A stretch of DNA of 6,000 nt from Pseudomonadota bacterium (GTDB taxonomy: Bacteria; Pseudomonadota; Gammaproteobacteria; Arenicellales; UBA868): the NCBI GenBank assembly GCA_018661145.1, contig JABJIU010000254.1, forward strand, positions 1 to 6,000, read 5' to 3'. This document shows, piece by piece, positions 1 to 6,000 of this stretch. A program made the position numbers and the translations under genes. The notes under the pieces are model-generated. The model worked only from the letters and a program-made list of their open reading frames with translations. It was not told where the DNA came from and did not search any database. Every line of letters starts with the position of its first letter. The first letter of the stretch is position 1.

Positions 1-2
1 AT

Positions 3-494
3 ATTCAGATCGATGAACCCCTGTTTGCACGAAAGCCTGCCGATGCGCTGGACTTTGGCTTTGAACATCTGGAGCGCGCCTTTCACAAGTGTCCGACCGG
101 CGTTGTGCGAACCGTCCATATGTGCTGCGGTTATCCCGACCGACTCGACAGCGTGGATTACCCCAAAGCCGACCGCCAGAGCTATATCGACCTCGCCGGC
201 ACGATCGAAGATGCCTCGATCGATGCCATATCCCTTGAGGACGCCCATCGTCACAATGATCTCAAACTACTGGAGCACTTTGAGCGCACCACTGTGATTC
301 TGGGCGTCGTGGCGATCGCCAAAAGTGAAGTGGAGCCGGTGGAAGTCATTCGTGATCGCCTGCAGACGGCGCTGATGCATATCGATGCAGAGCGCCTGCT
401 CGCAGCACCTGATTGTGGTCTGGGGCTTTTGGGCCAAGACCTGGCCCGACACAAACTCGCGAACTTGTGCGAGGCGGCCCAGTCCTTTGGCTGA
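3..494 (+). CDS. Cobalamin-independent methionine synthase-like protein (MetE C-terminal domain family), 5' end outside window
   Basis: The reading frame is open from the left window edge, so this is the last 163 residues of a protein whose N-terminal half is not visible. The visible part starts in the strand motif IQIDEP, typical of the MetE C-terminal TIM barrel. The four zinc ligands expected for this family are present: His39 and Cys41 in HMCC, Glu79 in SLEDAH, and Cys138 in PDCGLG (fragment numbering). Family enzymes use the zinc to activate a thiol such as homocysteine or coenzyme M for methyl or alkyl transfer in the cytoplasm. Stand-alone C-domain proteins of about 340-370 residues include folate-independent methionine synthases and epoxyalkane:coenzyme M transferases, so the exact substrate cannot be assigned here. 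The end KLANLCEAAQSFG looks like a natural C-terminus. mltF follows 24 bp downstream on the same strand. Family membership is sure; methionine synthesis as the reaction is only likely. Confidence 0.9.
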   Translation: MQIDEPLFARKPADALDFGFEHLERAFHKCPTGVVRTVHMCCGYPDRLDSVDYPKADRQSYIDLAGTIEDASIDAISLEDAHRHNDLKLLEHFERTTVILGVVAIAKSEVEPVEVIRDRLQTALMHIDAERLLAAPDCGLGLLGQDLARHKLANLCEAAQSFG

Positions 495-518
495 TTAATT
501 GAGCGGCTGTCGGCCAGC

Positions 519-2153
519 GTGAAGTCTTCTCCCGTGCAATCTCCCGGGCGGTTTTCGCCGTTCAACATTATTTTGAAGTCATGTTTTGCCAGTTTGATGT
601 TGGTAACCGTTTTTCTGGTTACGGCCTGCTCGGATGACTCAAGCGTTCCAGTGACTAGGGGCAAAGATCGCCCTGTATCGGCGTCATCAGACCTTGTCTC
701 CAGCAATGATGCTGTCTCGGTGTCATTTGACCTAATACTTCGCCTTGATCCTGGGTCTTCGGGTTTGAGTAATTCGGGCCGAGGAGAAAATACACGCCTT
801 ACCGAAGGCGCACGGTCCGATCAACTTCTTGATCGGGTCAAGGAATCTTTTTCCGGCGACCTCGATGGACTGCGTGAGCGGCGGTTCCTGCGGGTGCTGG
901 TGTCTTATGGGCGTACCAACTTCTTTTTTGACGCGGGTCTGCCGCGCGGTTTTGAATATGACTTGCTGATGGAGTATGAAAAAGAACTCAATGCATCGGC
1001 TTCCGCCCTTGAGGACCGGATCAAGTTGATTTTTGTGCCGGTCCCGTTTGACCAGTTACTCGACAAACTTGCGTCGGGGCAGGGCGATATTGCCGCTGCA
1101 GGGCTCACCATCACACCCCAGCGGCGTTTGCGGGTGGACTTTACGAAGCCCTATCTAAAAGGGGTGGACGAAGTCATCGTCGGCCGCAAGGACGGGGAGA
1201 GCCTGACGTCTCTAACCGACTTGTCAGGACACACTGTGGTTGCCAGAAAGGGTTCCAGTTACGTTACGCATCTTAAGGCCCTGAACCAACACCTTTCCAG
1301 CAAAGGGTTCGCCCCCATCGATATTTCCCTGGCTGAAGAGAAACTCAGCACAGAAGATATTCTGGAGATGCTCGATGCCGGGGTGATTGATCTTGCCATC
1401 GCAGACAAGCACATCGCCACGATCTGGAGCGCAATGCTGAAAAAGATCCGGATTTACCCCGATCTTGCGGTACACAAGGGCGGAGAGATTGCCTGGGCGA
1501 TTCGGCAGGGAAATCCACAACTGCTGGAGAGCCTCAATCGGTTTGTTGACAAGAATCGAAAAGGCTCGCTTCTGGGGAACATCCTTTTTACCCGCTACTA
1601 TGAGAAAAACCGATGGATTACCAATCCTCTCTCTGAAAAAGACCGAGAGCGGTTGCGCAATATTCGAAACCTGTTTGAGGTTTACGGAAAGAAGTACGGC
1701 ATTGACTGGCTAAAACTCGTGGCGCAGGCATATCAGGAGTCAAGACTGGATCAGTCCGTTGTCAGCAGTGCAGGAGCGGTCGGTGTGATGCAGTTGTTAC
1801 CGAGCACTGCTGCGGACAAAAACGTTGGCGTTGACGATATCAGCCGCATTGAGAACAACATTCATGCGGGAGCAAAGTATATGGCCTTTGTTCTGGGCCA
1901 TTATTTTGATGATCCGCAGATTGATCTGGCGGCCCGGATGGACTTTGCCTGGGCATCCTACAATGCGGGGCCGAACCGGATTCGACGCCTCCGCAGTCTG
2001 GCAAAAGAACGTGGTTTTGACCCCAACAGCTGGTTTGGGAATGTTGAGGTCGTTGCGGCGGAAAAGATTGGCCGTGAGACCGTCGATTATGTCCGCAATA
2101 TCAACAAGTATTTTGTCGCGTACAAGATGTACTTCAATACGCAGCAGCTTTAG
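519..2153 (+). CDS. mltF: MltF-like membrane-bound lytic murein transglycosylase (lipoprotein, SBP_bac_3 + SLT domains)
   Basis: This 544-residue protein is close in length to E. coli MltF (about 518). MltF cleaves the MurNAc-GlcNAc bond of peptidoglycan, leaving 1,6-anhydro-MurNAc ends. A hydrophobic segment (residues 26-36) ends in the lipobox LVTAC, predicting lipidation of Cys37; Ser at +2 fits outer-membrane sorting. A Ser/Asp/Gly-rich linker (about 38-118) follows. A periplasmic solute-binding-like domain (about 121-355), the regulatory module of MltF, contains GFEYDLL and the DIAAAGLTITPQRR segment. The SLT domain (about 385-535) has catalytic Glu407 in QAYQESRLD, then GAVGVMQLLPSTA (419-431) and ASYNAGP (479-485), all intact. 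The GTG start lacks a good Shine-Dalgarno. A TTG at 573 would give a more usual short lipoprotein signal (18 residues before the Cys), so the start is uncertain. The nearest upstream in-frame stop is that of the preceding gene. The stop lies 11 bp from the convergent gene's stop. Confidence 0.93.
   Translation: MKSSPVQSPGRFSPFNIILKSCFASLMLVTVFLVTACSDDSSVPVTRGKDRPVSASSDLVSSNDAVSVSFDLILRLDPGSSGLSNSGRGENTRLTEGARSDQLLDRVKESFSGDLDGLRERRFLRVLVSYGRTNFFFDAGLPRGFEYDLLMEYEKELNASASALEDRIKLIFVPVPFDQLLDKLASGQGDIAAAGLTITPQRRLRVDFTKPYLKGVDEVIVGRKDGESLTSLTDLSGHTVVARKGSSYVTHLKALNQHLSSKGFAPIDISLAEEKLSTEDILEMLDAGVIDLAIADKHIATIWSAMLKKIRIYPDLAVHKGGEIAWAIRQGNPQLLESLNRFVDKNRKGSLLGNILFTRYYEKNRWITNPLSEKDRERLRNIRNLFEVYGKKYGIDWLKLVAQAYQESRLDQSVVSSAGAVGVMQLLPSTAADKNVGVDDISRIENNIHAGAKYMAFVLGHYFDDPQIDLAARMDFAWASYNAGPNRIRRLRSLAKERGFDPNSWFGNVEVVAAEKIGRETVDYVRNINKYFVAYKMYFNTQQL
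627..629 (+). other. Predicted lipidated cysteine codon (lipobox LVTAC) of the MltF-like protein
   Basis: The TGC codon for Cys37 directly follows the hydrophobic stretch LVTVFLVTA, matching the signal peptidase II consensus (Leu at -3, small residue at -1). The next residues are Ser-Asp-Asp. With no Asp at +2, the Lol system would be expected to move the protein to the outer membrane. This is inferred from the motif only. Confidence 0.75.
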
Positions 2154-2164
2154 AGATTATTCTC

Positions 2165-3181
2165 TCAGTCAGTCGATTGGTTGTCGGCATCCCAGGGCGC
2201 TTTGACGGGCATGAAGTTTTCGTTGATATTGACTGTCGTGTTGTAGCCAAAAATGCCCTCAAGCCGTACGGTCAACCTAAAGGTGGGGTCGTGGTCATAT
2301 TCCGAAGGGAAGTGCACGCCAGGCTCAACCTCCCAGAACAGCCATTTCTTCTTAGTCATTCTGCGGTAGCGTACTTTCAAGACGGCGTCATGTACTGTGA
2401 ATTCGGGCTTATCACGTAGGAATATCTCGAAATCGTAGGCGATGGCTTCTGATTTTGACCGCCGCAGCTTCTCATACAGACTGAAATACTGATCAAGACA
2501 CCAGCCATCGTCACATTGGCTGGAATTATTCTCGTACCAGCGCAGCACCGTCGACGGACGGAAGAAGTACTCAGAACCGATCACCCGGTCAAAGTCTGCC
2601 TGGCCTCGATACTCGAATTTGCTTTTGGTGAAGTAATAAAATGAGTTTGTCAGTCGAGGCACCCACGGGCCACCGGTCTTGAATATTTTGCTCTGCCGGG
2701 CCCGGACATAGGGCTGGTAGCTTCCATCCCGACGGCGGAGACCTAGATCGAAGCGAATCTGCTTCAGGGCGGTCTCGTGTTTGCCCCTTAGCTGTAAACT
2801 GATATTCTGCTGGCTCTCGTCAAGGTCATCGATTCTACTTTCGTCTTCGTCATCACCGAGAATGAGCTTCAGCCGGTTTTCGGTCTTCGGCAGAGAGATC
2901 CGGGCCCGAACGCCTGGGCTAAGCTTGGCGCCCTCGTTACCGTCATAGCGCACCCGGACAAACGCCCTCAGCCGTGTCTGCTGATCCACCTCAGCTGGTT
3001 GACTGTTGGAGAAAAATCCGTCAACCCGGTTTGCTGTTTCCAGGACCCACTCTGACCAGTCGTCGTGGATCTCGTCGACCCGGTCTTCGTCCCCTTGTTC
3101 ATCCGCCATGGCCAGCGAAGAAACGATGAGGCCTAGGCACAAAACCAGCAGACGCGATGTATTCTTGAATTGATCGAGCAT
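2165..3181 (-). CDS. Exported protein of unknown function, probably beta-rich and outer-membrane associated
   Basis: This 338-residue protein has a Sec signal peptide: Lys6/Arg10, then a hydrophobic core LLVLCLGLIVSSLA, with likely cleavage at AMA26|DEQ. Residues 27-45 are strongly acidic. WVLETANRVDGFF (45-57) is followed by many short alternating strands rich in Arg, Tyr and Phe (for example LRAFVRVRYD, GVRARISLP, AVLKVRYRR, FRLTVRLEGIFGY). That pattern suggests beta-barrel or beta-sandwich structure. A second acidic patch covers 110-122. The mature protein has only two cysteines, Cys223 and Cys228 in QCDDGWC, probably a disulfide. I recall similar conserved hypothetical proteins in gammaproteobacteria, with DGFF near the N-terminus and a W-L-F-x-E-V-x-P segment (280-287 here) near the C-terminus, but no function. 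The ATG at 3181 has only a distant GAGG about 15 nt upstream, so translation may be weak or coupled. It lies 39 bp after the small exported gene and probably shares its transcript. Confidence 0.85.
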   Translation of the reverse strand: MLDQFKNTSRLLVLCLGLIVSSLAMADEQGDEDRVDEIHDDWSEWVLETANRVDGFFSNSQPAEVDQQTRLRAFVRVRYDGNEGAKLSPGVRARISLPKTENRLKLILGDDEDESRIDDLDESQQNISLQLRGKHETALKQIRFDLGLRRRDGSYQPYVRARQSKIFKTGGPWVPRLTNSFYYFTKSKFEYRGQADFDRVIGSEYFFRPSTVLRWYENNSSQCDDGWCLDQYFSLYEKLRRSKSEAIAYDFEIFLRDKPEFTVHDAVLKVRYRRMTKKKWLFWEVEPGVHFPSEYDHDPTFRLTVRLEGIFGYNTTVNINENFMPVKAPWDADNQSTD

Positions 3182-3220
3182 GGTCAGTATTGTTTGCCTC
3201 GCCTGATTTTTGCGGATTGC

Positions 3221-3589
3221 TTATTCAAGGTCAAACAGCCAGCTCTTGTCGATTTTACAGAATCCATAACCCGTTGAAAAAGTTTCACCGTTGCTGGTGG
3301 TTTCAAGTGTCATCTTGCGGCAGGAAAGACCCCGCTTCTGGTAATTCTCCGTTACCGTCCAGACGCTATTAAGACGCCCATCTGTCGTCTGCCAGGTCAC
3401 CGGGGTGTCGATTTCAGCGGTATCCAGTGCTGAGTTTAGGTCAATCAGCAAGGCGTCGAGTTCAACACCGGCCAGTGATGCCAGGGGCGAATCACGAAGA
3501 AACAAAGAATTCTGTGCAATGGCAGCCGAAGCGCTGCAAAGCAGTAGCATCGCCAGCAGACCGCACTTAATAGCTTCCAATTGCATCAT
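3221..3589 (-). CDS. Small exported protein resembling the C-terminal domain of 17 kDa / RT0821-Lpp0805 surface-antigen proteins
   Basis: This 122-residue protein has a signal peptide (Lys8, core LLAMLLLCSASAA) with likely cleavage at AIA25|Q. The LLLC in the core is not a proper lipobox, because Leu sits at -1, so a soluble periplasmic or surface-attached protein is expected. Residues 62-119 read TPVTWQ ... SVWTVTENYQKRGLSCRKM ... GETFSTGYGFCKIDKSWLF. This layout resembles the C-terminal domain of the RT0821/Lpp0805 (17 kDa antigen) family, where a W-x-N/T-x-x-x-G segment, a Y-x-x-x-G-x-x-C-R segment and a final A/G-x-x-C-x-x-x-x-G/S-W segment recur. Cys90 and Cys111 would be the conserved pair. 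The glycine-zipper membrane segment usual in that family is absent. The ATG overlaps the channel gene's stop in ATGA and has GGAGA upstream with 9 nt spacing, which supports this start and translational coupling. The family match is from memory and moderate in strength. Confidence 0.85.
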   Translation of the reverse strand: MMQLEAIKCGLLAMLLLCSASAAIAQNSLFLRDSPLASLAGVELDALLIDLNSALDTAEIDTPVTWQTTDGRLNSVWTVTENYQKRGLSCRKMTLETTSNGETFSTGYGFCKIDKSWLFDLE

Positions 3590-5844
3590 CCTCTGTCATC
3601 TCCGGCCGCCGCTGGGGCTTCGCCTGCTGTTTGCAGGGCGGCAGCTCCGGCTGCTGCCAGGGCTGGCGTAACGGCTTCGACCACGACCCGCTTGGGCGCG
3701 AATTTGATTCCTGCTTTTGCAAAAGCGGATTGGATTTCAGCGTAGGCCACGCGCCGAAGCGCCCACTGATTTCCGGGTTTTGCCGAGAATTTACACCTCA
3801 CGACAAACGCCGAGTCATCCATTCGATTTACACCTTGAGACTTGAGCGGGTCAAGAAACTGTGGACCATGTTCTGGATCCTCCAGCATTTTTTGCCCAAC
3901 CTTTTTGATGAGTTTTCGTACTTTTTCCACGTCTTCTTCGAAGGGGATGCGCAATTCGAATTTCATGATCACCCAGTCACGACTGAAGTTGGTCAGGGTA
4001 TTGATCTGACTGTAGGGAATTGTATGGATTGGTCCATTGTGATGACGCAGTTGCATCGAGCGTACAGAGATCTGCTCTACGGTCCCGGTGCTGCCTCCAA
4101 CATCGATGTATTCCCCTTTACGGAAAGCATCGTCCACCAGGAAAAATATCCCGGAGATAATGTCTGCCACCAGGCTCTGTGCACCGAATCCGATGGCGAG
4201 GCCAAGTACGCTGGCGGCAGCAAGGAGCGGTCCAATGTTGACCCCCAGACTCGCGAGTACCACCATTGCTGAAACGGTAATGATAGTAACCAGCAGAAAG
4301 CCTCGAAGCAGAGGCAGCACTGTTGCTATCCGAGAGAGGCCCTGACCTCCGGGGTCATTCCCCGCTTGGGCGTCGCTTTCTTGTCCGTCACTGCCTACCT
4401 GGTCGTCACCCTGGGAAGCGATCCAGCGTTTGGTGATAGTCCAGACAAGGTATGCAATTACCACAGTGCCAAGCATCTGGCCTGCGGATTGCGTTATTTT
4501 TTCTCCCAATTGGGATGTCGTCAATGCAACGAGATCAACATTCCAGATACGCCCCAAGAAAAGAAGGCTTGCGCCCAGGATGATGAGTCGGATGATCTGG
4601 ACGAGTCCATCACGCGCAGATTGGCGTCGCGGTGCCACGTTATCCTGTTCGGCATCTGCCGCACCCCATTCACGGACGAAGGGCCCAACCGCACCCAACA
4701 GCAGTGGTGCTACAAGCATCAGCAGCAGGGTTTTGAGAACTGATAGAAGGACGCCCTGATGCCCCAGCCCCACGGCGGCGAACAACCCGATAACGATCAG
4801 TAGCGCCACCAACGCGGTTCCAAACGCGGGCCAGATTCCCGCAAAAGTCTTGCGGACAAGGCCGGGTGGGTTACCCGACGTCAGCAGCACCCTGACGGGT
4901 TTACGGACCATCCATACGACAACAATAATGAGGCCCATGAGCGTAAGGCCGCCAACCAGATTGATTGACCCAACCAGAATAATCTTCTCAAACGGAGAAA
5001 CTACAGTGCCGAGATAGGCCTGAAAAAAGTAAAGCGCCGACCCGCTGATGAAGACCCAGGAGACTCGCGAACTCAGGAGTTTTGAATCCTCATCGTTGAG
5101 CGGAGTCAGCCTGCAGTCTGGCCGGTTTGGAGAAAAGACAAAACTGACGAGTTGGCGGAGCAGCCAGGCAGCGAGGATGCCTGCGAGCAAACCCATCATC
5201 AGGAGCCGGTTCGGTTCATGACCCCGGTAGGCAAGCAGGAATATGATATAGGCGACAACGGTAAAAACAACAGGCGGAAACACGTCGTAAATCAGTAAGG
5301 CGAGACGGCGGCCCAGCCTCACCGGGAAGTTCTTGTCACTGGCTGCAGAGAGCGTTTCAGGAATTCGCCGGCTGATCCTCTTAAAAAGAAATTGTGCGAT
5401 CCATCCGATCAGCAGCATTCCCGCTAGATAAAGAGTCACCAGCCAGGGGGCTCCGGCGCCAGCACCCGGAGGTCTCATCGCTGTAGCTACGATACCTGGT
5501 ACACGGGCAATCACAGGGACCATACGGAATCGTTCTGCCATTCCGTCACGAAAGCGATTAGTGATCACTGTGAGTTCCATCACAATCGGATCTGCTGGGA
5601 CAGATTCTGATTCAGAGGTATTGATCAAATCCCACACCATGGCACGGACCTGCTCATCGCTGAGGCGCGCGAGCAGCGCCTCTCTTTCATCAGCACTCAA
5701 GTTCTGATTAAGGATCTCTGATGGTTCGCTTGTCTCAGCATTCTGGGCAAACGCTGCAGCGGGGCCGGAGATCCCGCCGGCCCACAGAAACAGGAGTGGG
5801 GCTATTACAAGGCCGGCCAGTATGCGAATTGAAAAATTTTGCAT
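3586..5844 (-). CDS. Large MscS-family mechanosensitive ion channel, YbiO-like
   Basis: This 752-residue inner-membrane channel opens under membrane tension to release small osmolytes during osmotic downshock. A signal peptide-like N-terminus (cleavage near AFA33|Q) leads into a periplasmic stretch (about 34-130), then about eleven hydrophobic helices (roughly 132-154, 183-206, 213-236, 261-281, 287-313, 337-359, 365-389, 415-435, 454-475, 508-533). The last is the pore helix (539-571), with Gly/Ala-rich GPLLAAASVLGLAIGFGAQ then LVADIISGIFF. The MscS beta domain follows (about 573-620; GEYIDVGGSTGTVEQISVRS, then IPYSQINTLTNFSR), then the alpha/beta vestibule domain (625-725) and an Ala-rich tail. 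Length, helix count, exported N-terminus and segments such as LTPLNDEDSK and LGVNIGPLLA resemble E. coli YbiO (741 residues). A hydrophilic Asp/Gly/Ser loop lies at 476-503. I chose the ATG at 5844, preceded by GGAGAG at 7 nt, over an in-frame ATG at 5859 that would add five residues. It is the first gene of the minus-strand set. Confidence 0.92.
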   Translation of the reverse strand: MQNFSIRILAGLVIAPLLFLWAGGISGPAAAFAQNAETSEPSEILNQNLSADEREALLARLSDEQVRAMVWDLINTSESESVPADPIVMELTVITNRFRDGMAERFRMVPVIARVPGIVATAMRPPGAGAGAPWLVTLYLAGMLLIGWIAQFLFKRISRRIPETLSAASDKNFPVRLGRRLALLIYDVFPPVVFTVVAYIIFLLAYRGHEPNRLLMMGLLAGILAAWLLRQLVSFVFSPNRPDCRLTPLNDEDSKLLSSRVSWVFISGSALYFFQAYLGTVVSPFEKIILVGSINLVGGLTLMGLIIVVVWMVRKPVRVLLTSGNPPGLVRKTFAGIWPAFGTALVALLIVIGLFAAVGLGHQGVLLSVLKTLLLMLVAPLLLGAVGPFVREWGAADAEQDNVAPRRQSARDGLVQIIRLIILGASLLFLGRIWNVDLVALTTSQLGEKITQSAGQMLGTVVIAYLVWTITKRWIASQGDDQVGSDGQESDAQAGNDPGGQGLSRIATVLPLLRGFLLVTIITVSAMVVLASLGVNIGPLLAAASVLGLAIGFGAQSLVADIISGIFFLVDDAFRKGEYIDVGGSTGTVEQISVRSMQLRHHNGPIHTIPYSQINTLTNFSRDWVIMKFELRIPFEEDVEKVRKLIKKVGQKMLEDPEHGPQFLDPLKSQGVNRMDDSAFVVRCKFSAKPGNQWALRRVAYAEIQSAFAKAGIKFAPKRVVVEAVTPALAAAGAAALQTAGEAPAAAGDDRG
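3599..3603 (-). promoter_or_regulatory. Ribosome binding site of the small exported protein, inside the end of the channel gene
   Basis: GGAGA on the minus strand lies nine bases before the ATG at 3589. It falls within the last codons of the channel gene, whose TGA stop overlaps the start as ATGA. An AGAGG also abuts the ATG directly but is too close to act as a normal site. The arrangement predicts translational coupling between the two proteins. Confidence 0.55.
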
Positions 5845-5851
5845 TTGTGTT

Positions 5852-5857
5852 CTCTCC
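5852..5857 (-). promoter_or_regulatory. Ribosome binding site deciding the channel gene start
   Basis: On the minus strand GGAGAG is followed by seven bases and then the ATG at 5844, close to ideal Shine-Dalgarno geometry. This site lies inside the five-codon extension that an ATG at 5859 would create. That upstream ATG has only an AGG about six bases before it. The shorter product also begins with a cleaner signal peptide. Confidence 0.65.
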
Positions 5858-5859
5858 AT

Positions 5860-6000
5860 AGCGAACCTACTCTAAGACTATATCTTGGACTCGCATGAGA
5901 GAGCGCCCATAGTCATCATGTTTAAAGACGCTATCTTGGCCAATCAAAAGACCCTGTCCACTAGTCGTGAATTAACATGTAGTTAACGATTCGTTTCCAT
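5860..6000 (-). promoter_or_regulatory. Upstream region of the minus-strand channel gene set, probable promoter
   Basis: These 141 bases hold no convincing gene and are the only sizeable non-coding stretch. On the minus strand a -10-like TATAGT (5882-5877) lies about 33 bases before the ATG at 5844, with no clear -35 box in front. A weaker pair is TTGATT (5947-5942) and TTTAAA (5926-5921), spaced 15 bases. CCAAGATA occurs twice on the minus strand (5888-5881 and 5939-5932). TTAAC occurs twice on the plus strand, 11 bases apart (5972-5976 and 5983-5987). These could be binding sites or chance. What lies beyond 6000 is not visible. Confidence 0.35.

Noticed and set aside
251..706. A 151-codon open frame on the minus strand over the end of the MetE-like gene and the start of mltF
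   Set aside because: It spans two well-supported plus-strand genes, and its composition (Ser/Arg-rich, no motif) fits a shadow frame.
2151..2167. Possible bidirectional terminator between mltF and the facing gene
   Set aside because: The stem is only 5 bp, is not GC-rich and lacks a T-run on both strands.
3640..3658. GC-rich inverted repeat GGCAGC / GCTGCC with a 7-base loop near the end of the channel gene
   Set aside because: It lies in codons of the Ala-rich tail and has no T-tract, so it is explained by codon composition rather than being a terminator.
3631..4272. A 213-codon open frame on the plus strand, antisense to the 3' part of the channel gene
   Set aside because: The translation has no recognisable domain or signal, while the opposite strand encodes the clear MscS beta and vestibule domains. 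It is a long shadow frame.
4366..4743. Plus-strand frames of 125 and 109 codons overlapping each other inside the channel gene
   Set aside because: Both lie antisense to transmembrane helices of the channel and show no protein-like features of their own.
5918..5986. A 22-codon plus-strand ORF in the right-hand intergenic region, and a 13-codon minus-strand ORF in the same region that might be a leader peptide
   Set aside because: Neither has a ribosome binding site, runs of one amino acid, or an attenuator-like hairpin.

Overview
The window carries four genes plus the 3' part of a fifth. Almost all of it is coding. Base composition is moderate and looks even throughout, and I see no mobile element, RNA gene, CRISPR array or rRNA/tRNA segment. 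The proteins suggest a Gram-negative proteobacterium, most likely a gammaproteobacterium. The reasons are a lipobox lytic transglycosylase of the MltF type, a YbiO-like large MscS channel, and a secreted beta-rich protein of a kind I associate with gammaproteobacterial genomes. The taxonomic call is inference from remembered families, not from a search.

Left part, plus strand: the C-terminal half of a cobalamin-independent methionine synthase-like (MetE C-domain) enzyme runs in from the window edge and ends at 494. All four expected zinc ligands are visible. After a 24 bp gap, a GTG-started MltF-like lipoprotein (519-2153) follows. It combines a solute-binding-protein-like domain with a soluble lytic transglycosylase domain whose catalytic Glu is intact.

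Right part, minus strand: three genes read leftward from a regulatory region near the right edge. They are a large YbiO-type mechanosensitive channel (5844-3586), a small exported protein resembling the C-terminal domain of the 17 kDa/RT0821 surface-antigen family (3589-3221, ATGA overlap with the channel), and an exported protein of unknown function that looks beta-rich and outer-membrane-like (3181-2165, 39 bp further on). The tight packing suggests one transcript. The minus-strand set converges on mltF with only 11 bp between the two stop codons.

Taken together, the four complete genes all act in the cell envelope: murein cleavage, turgor release, and two exported proteins without assigned function. 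The most interesting point is the consistent-looking coupling of a turgor-release channel with two secreted proteins of unknown role. I see no clear evidence of a wholly new system such as defence genes, a retron or biosynthetic machinery.
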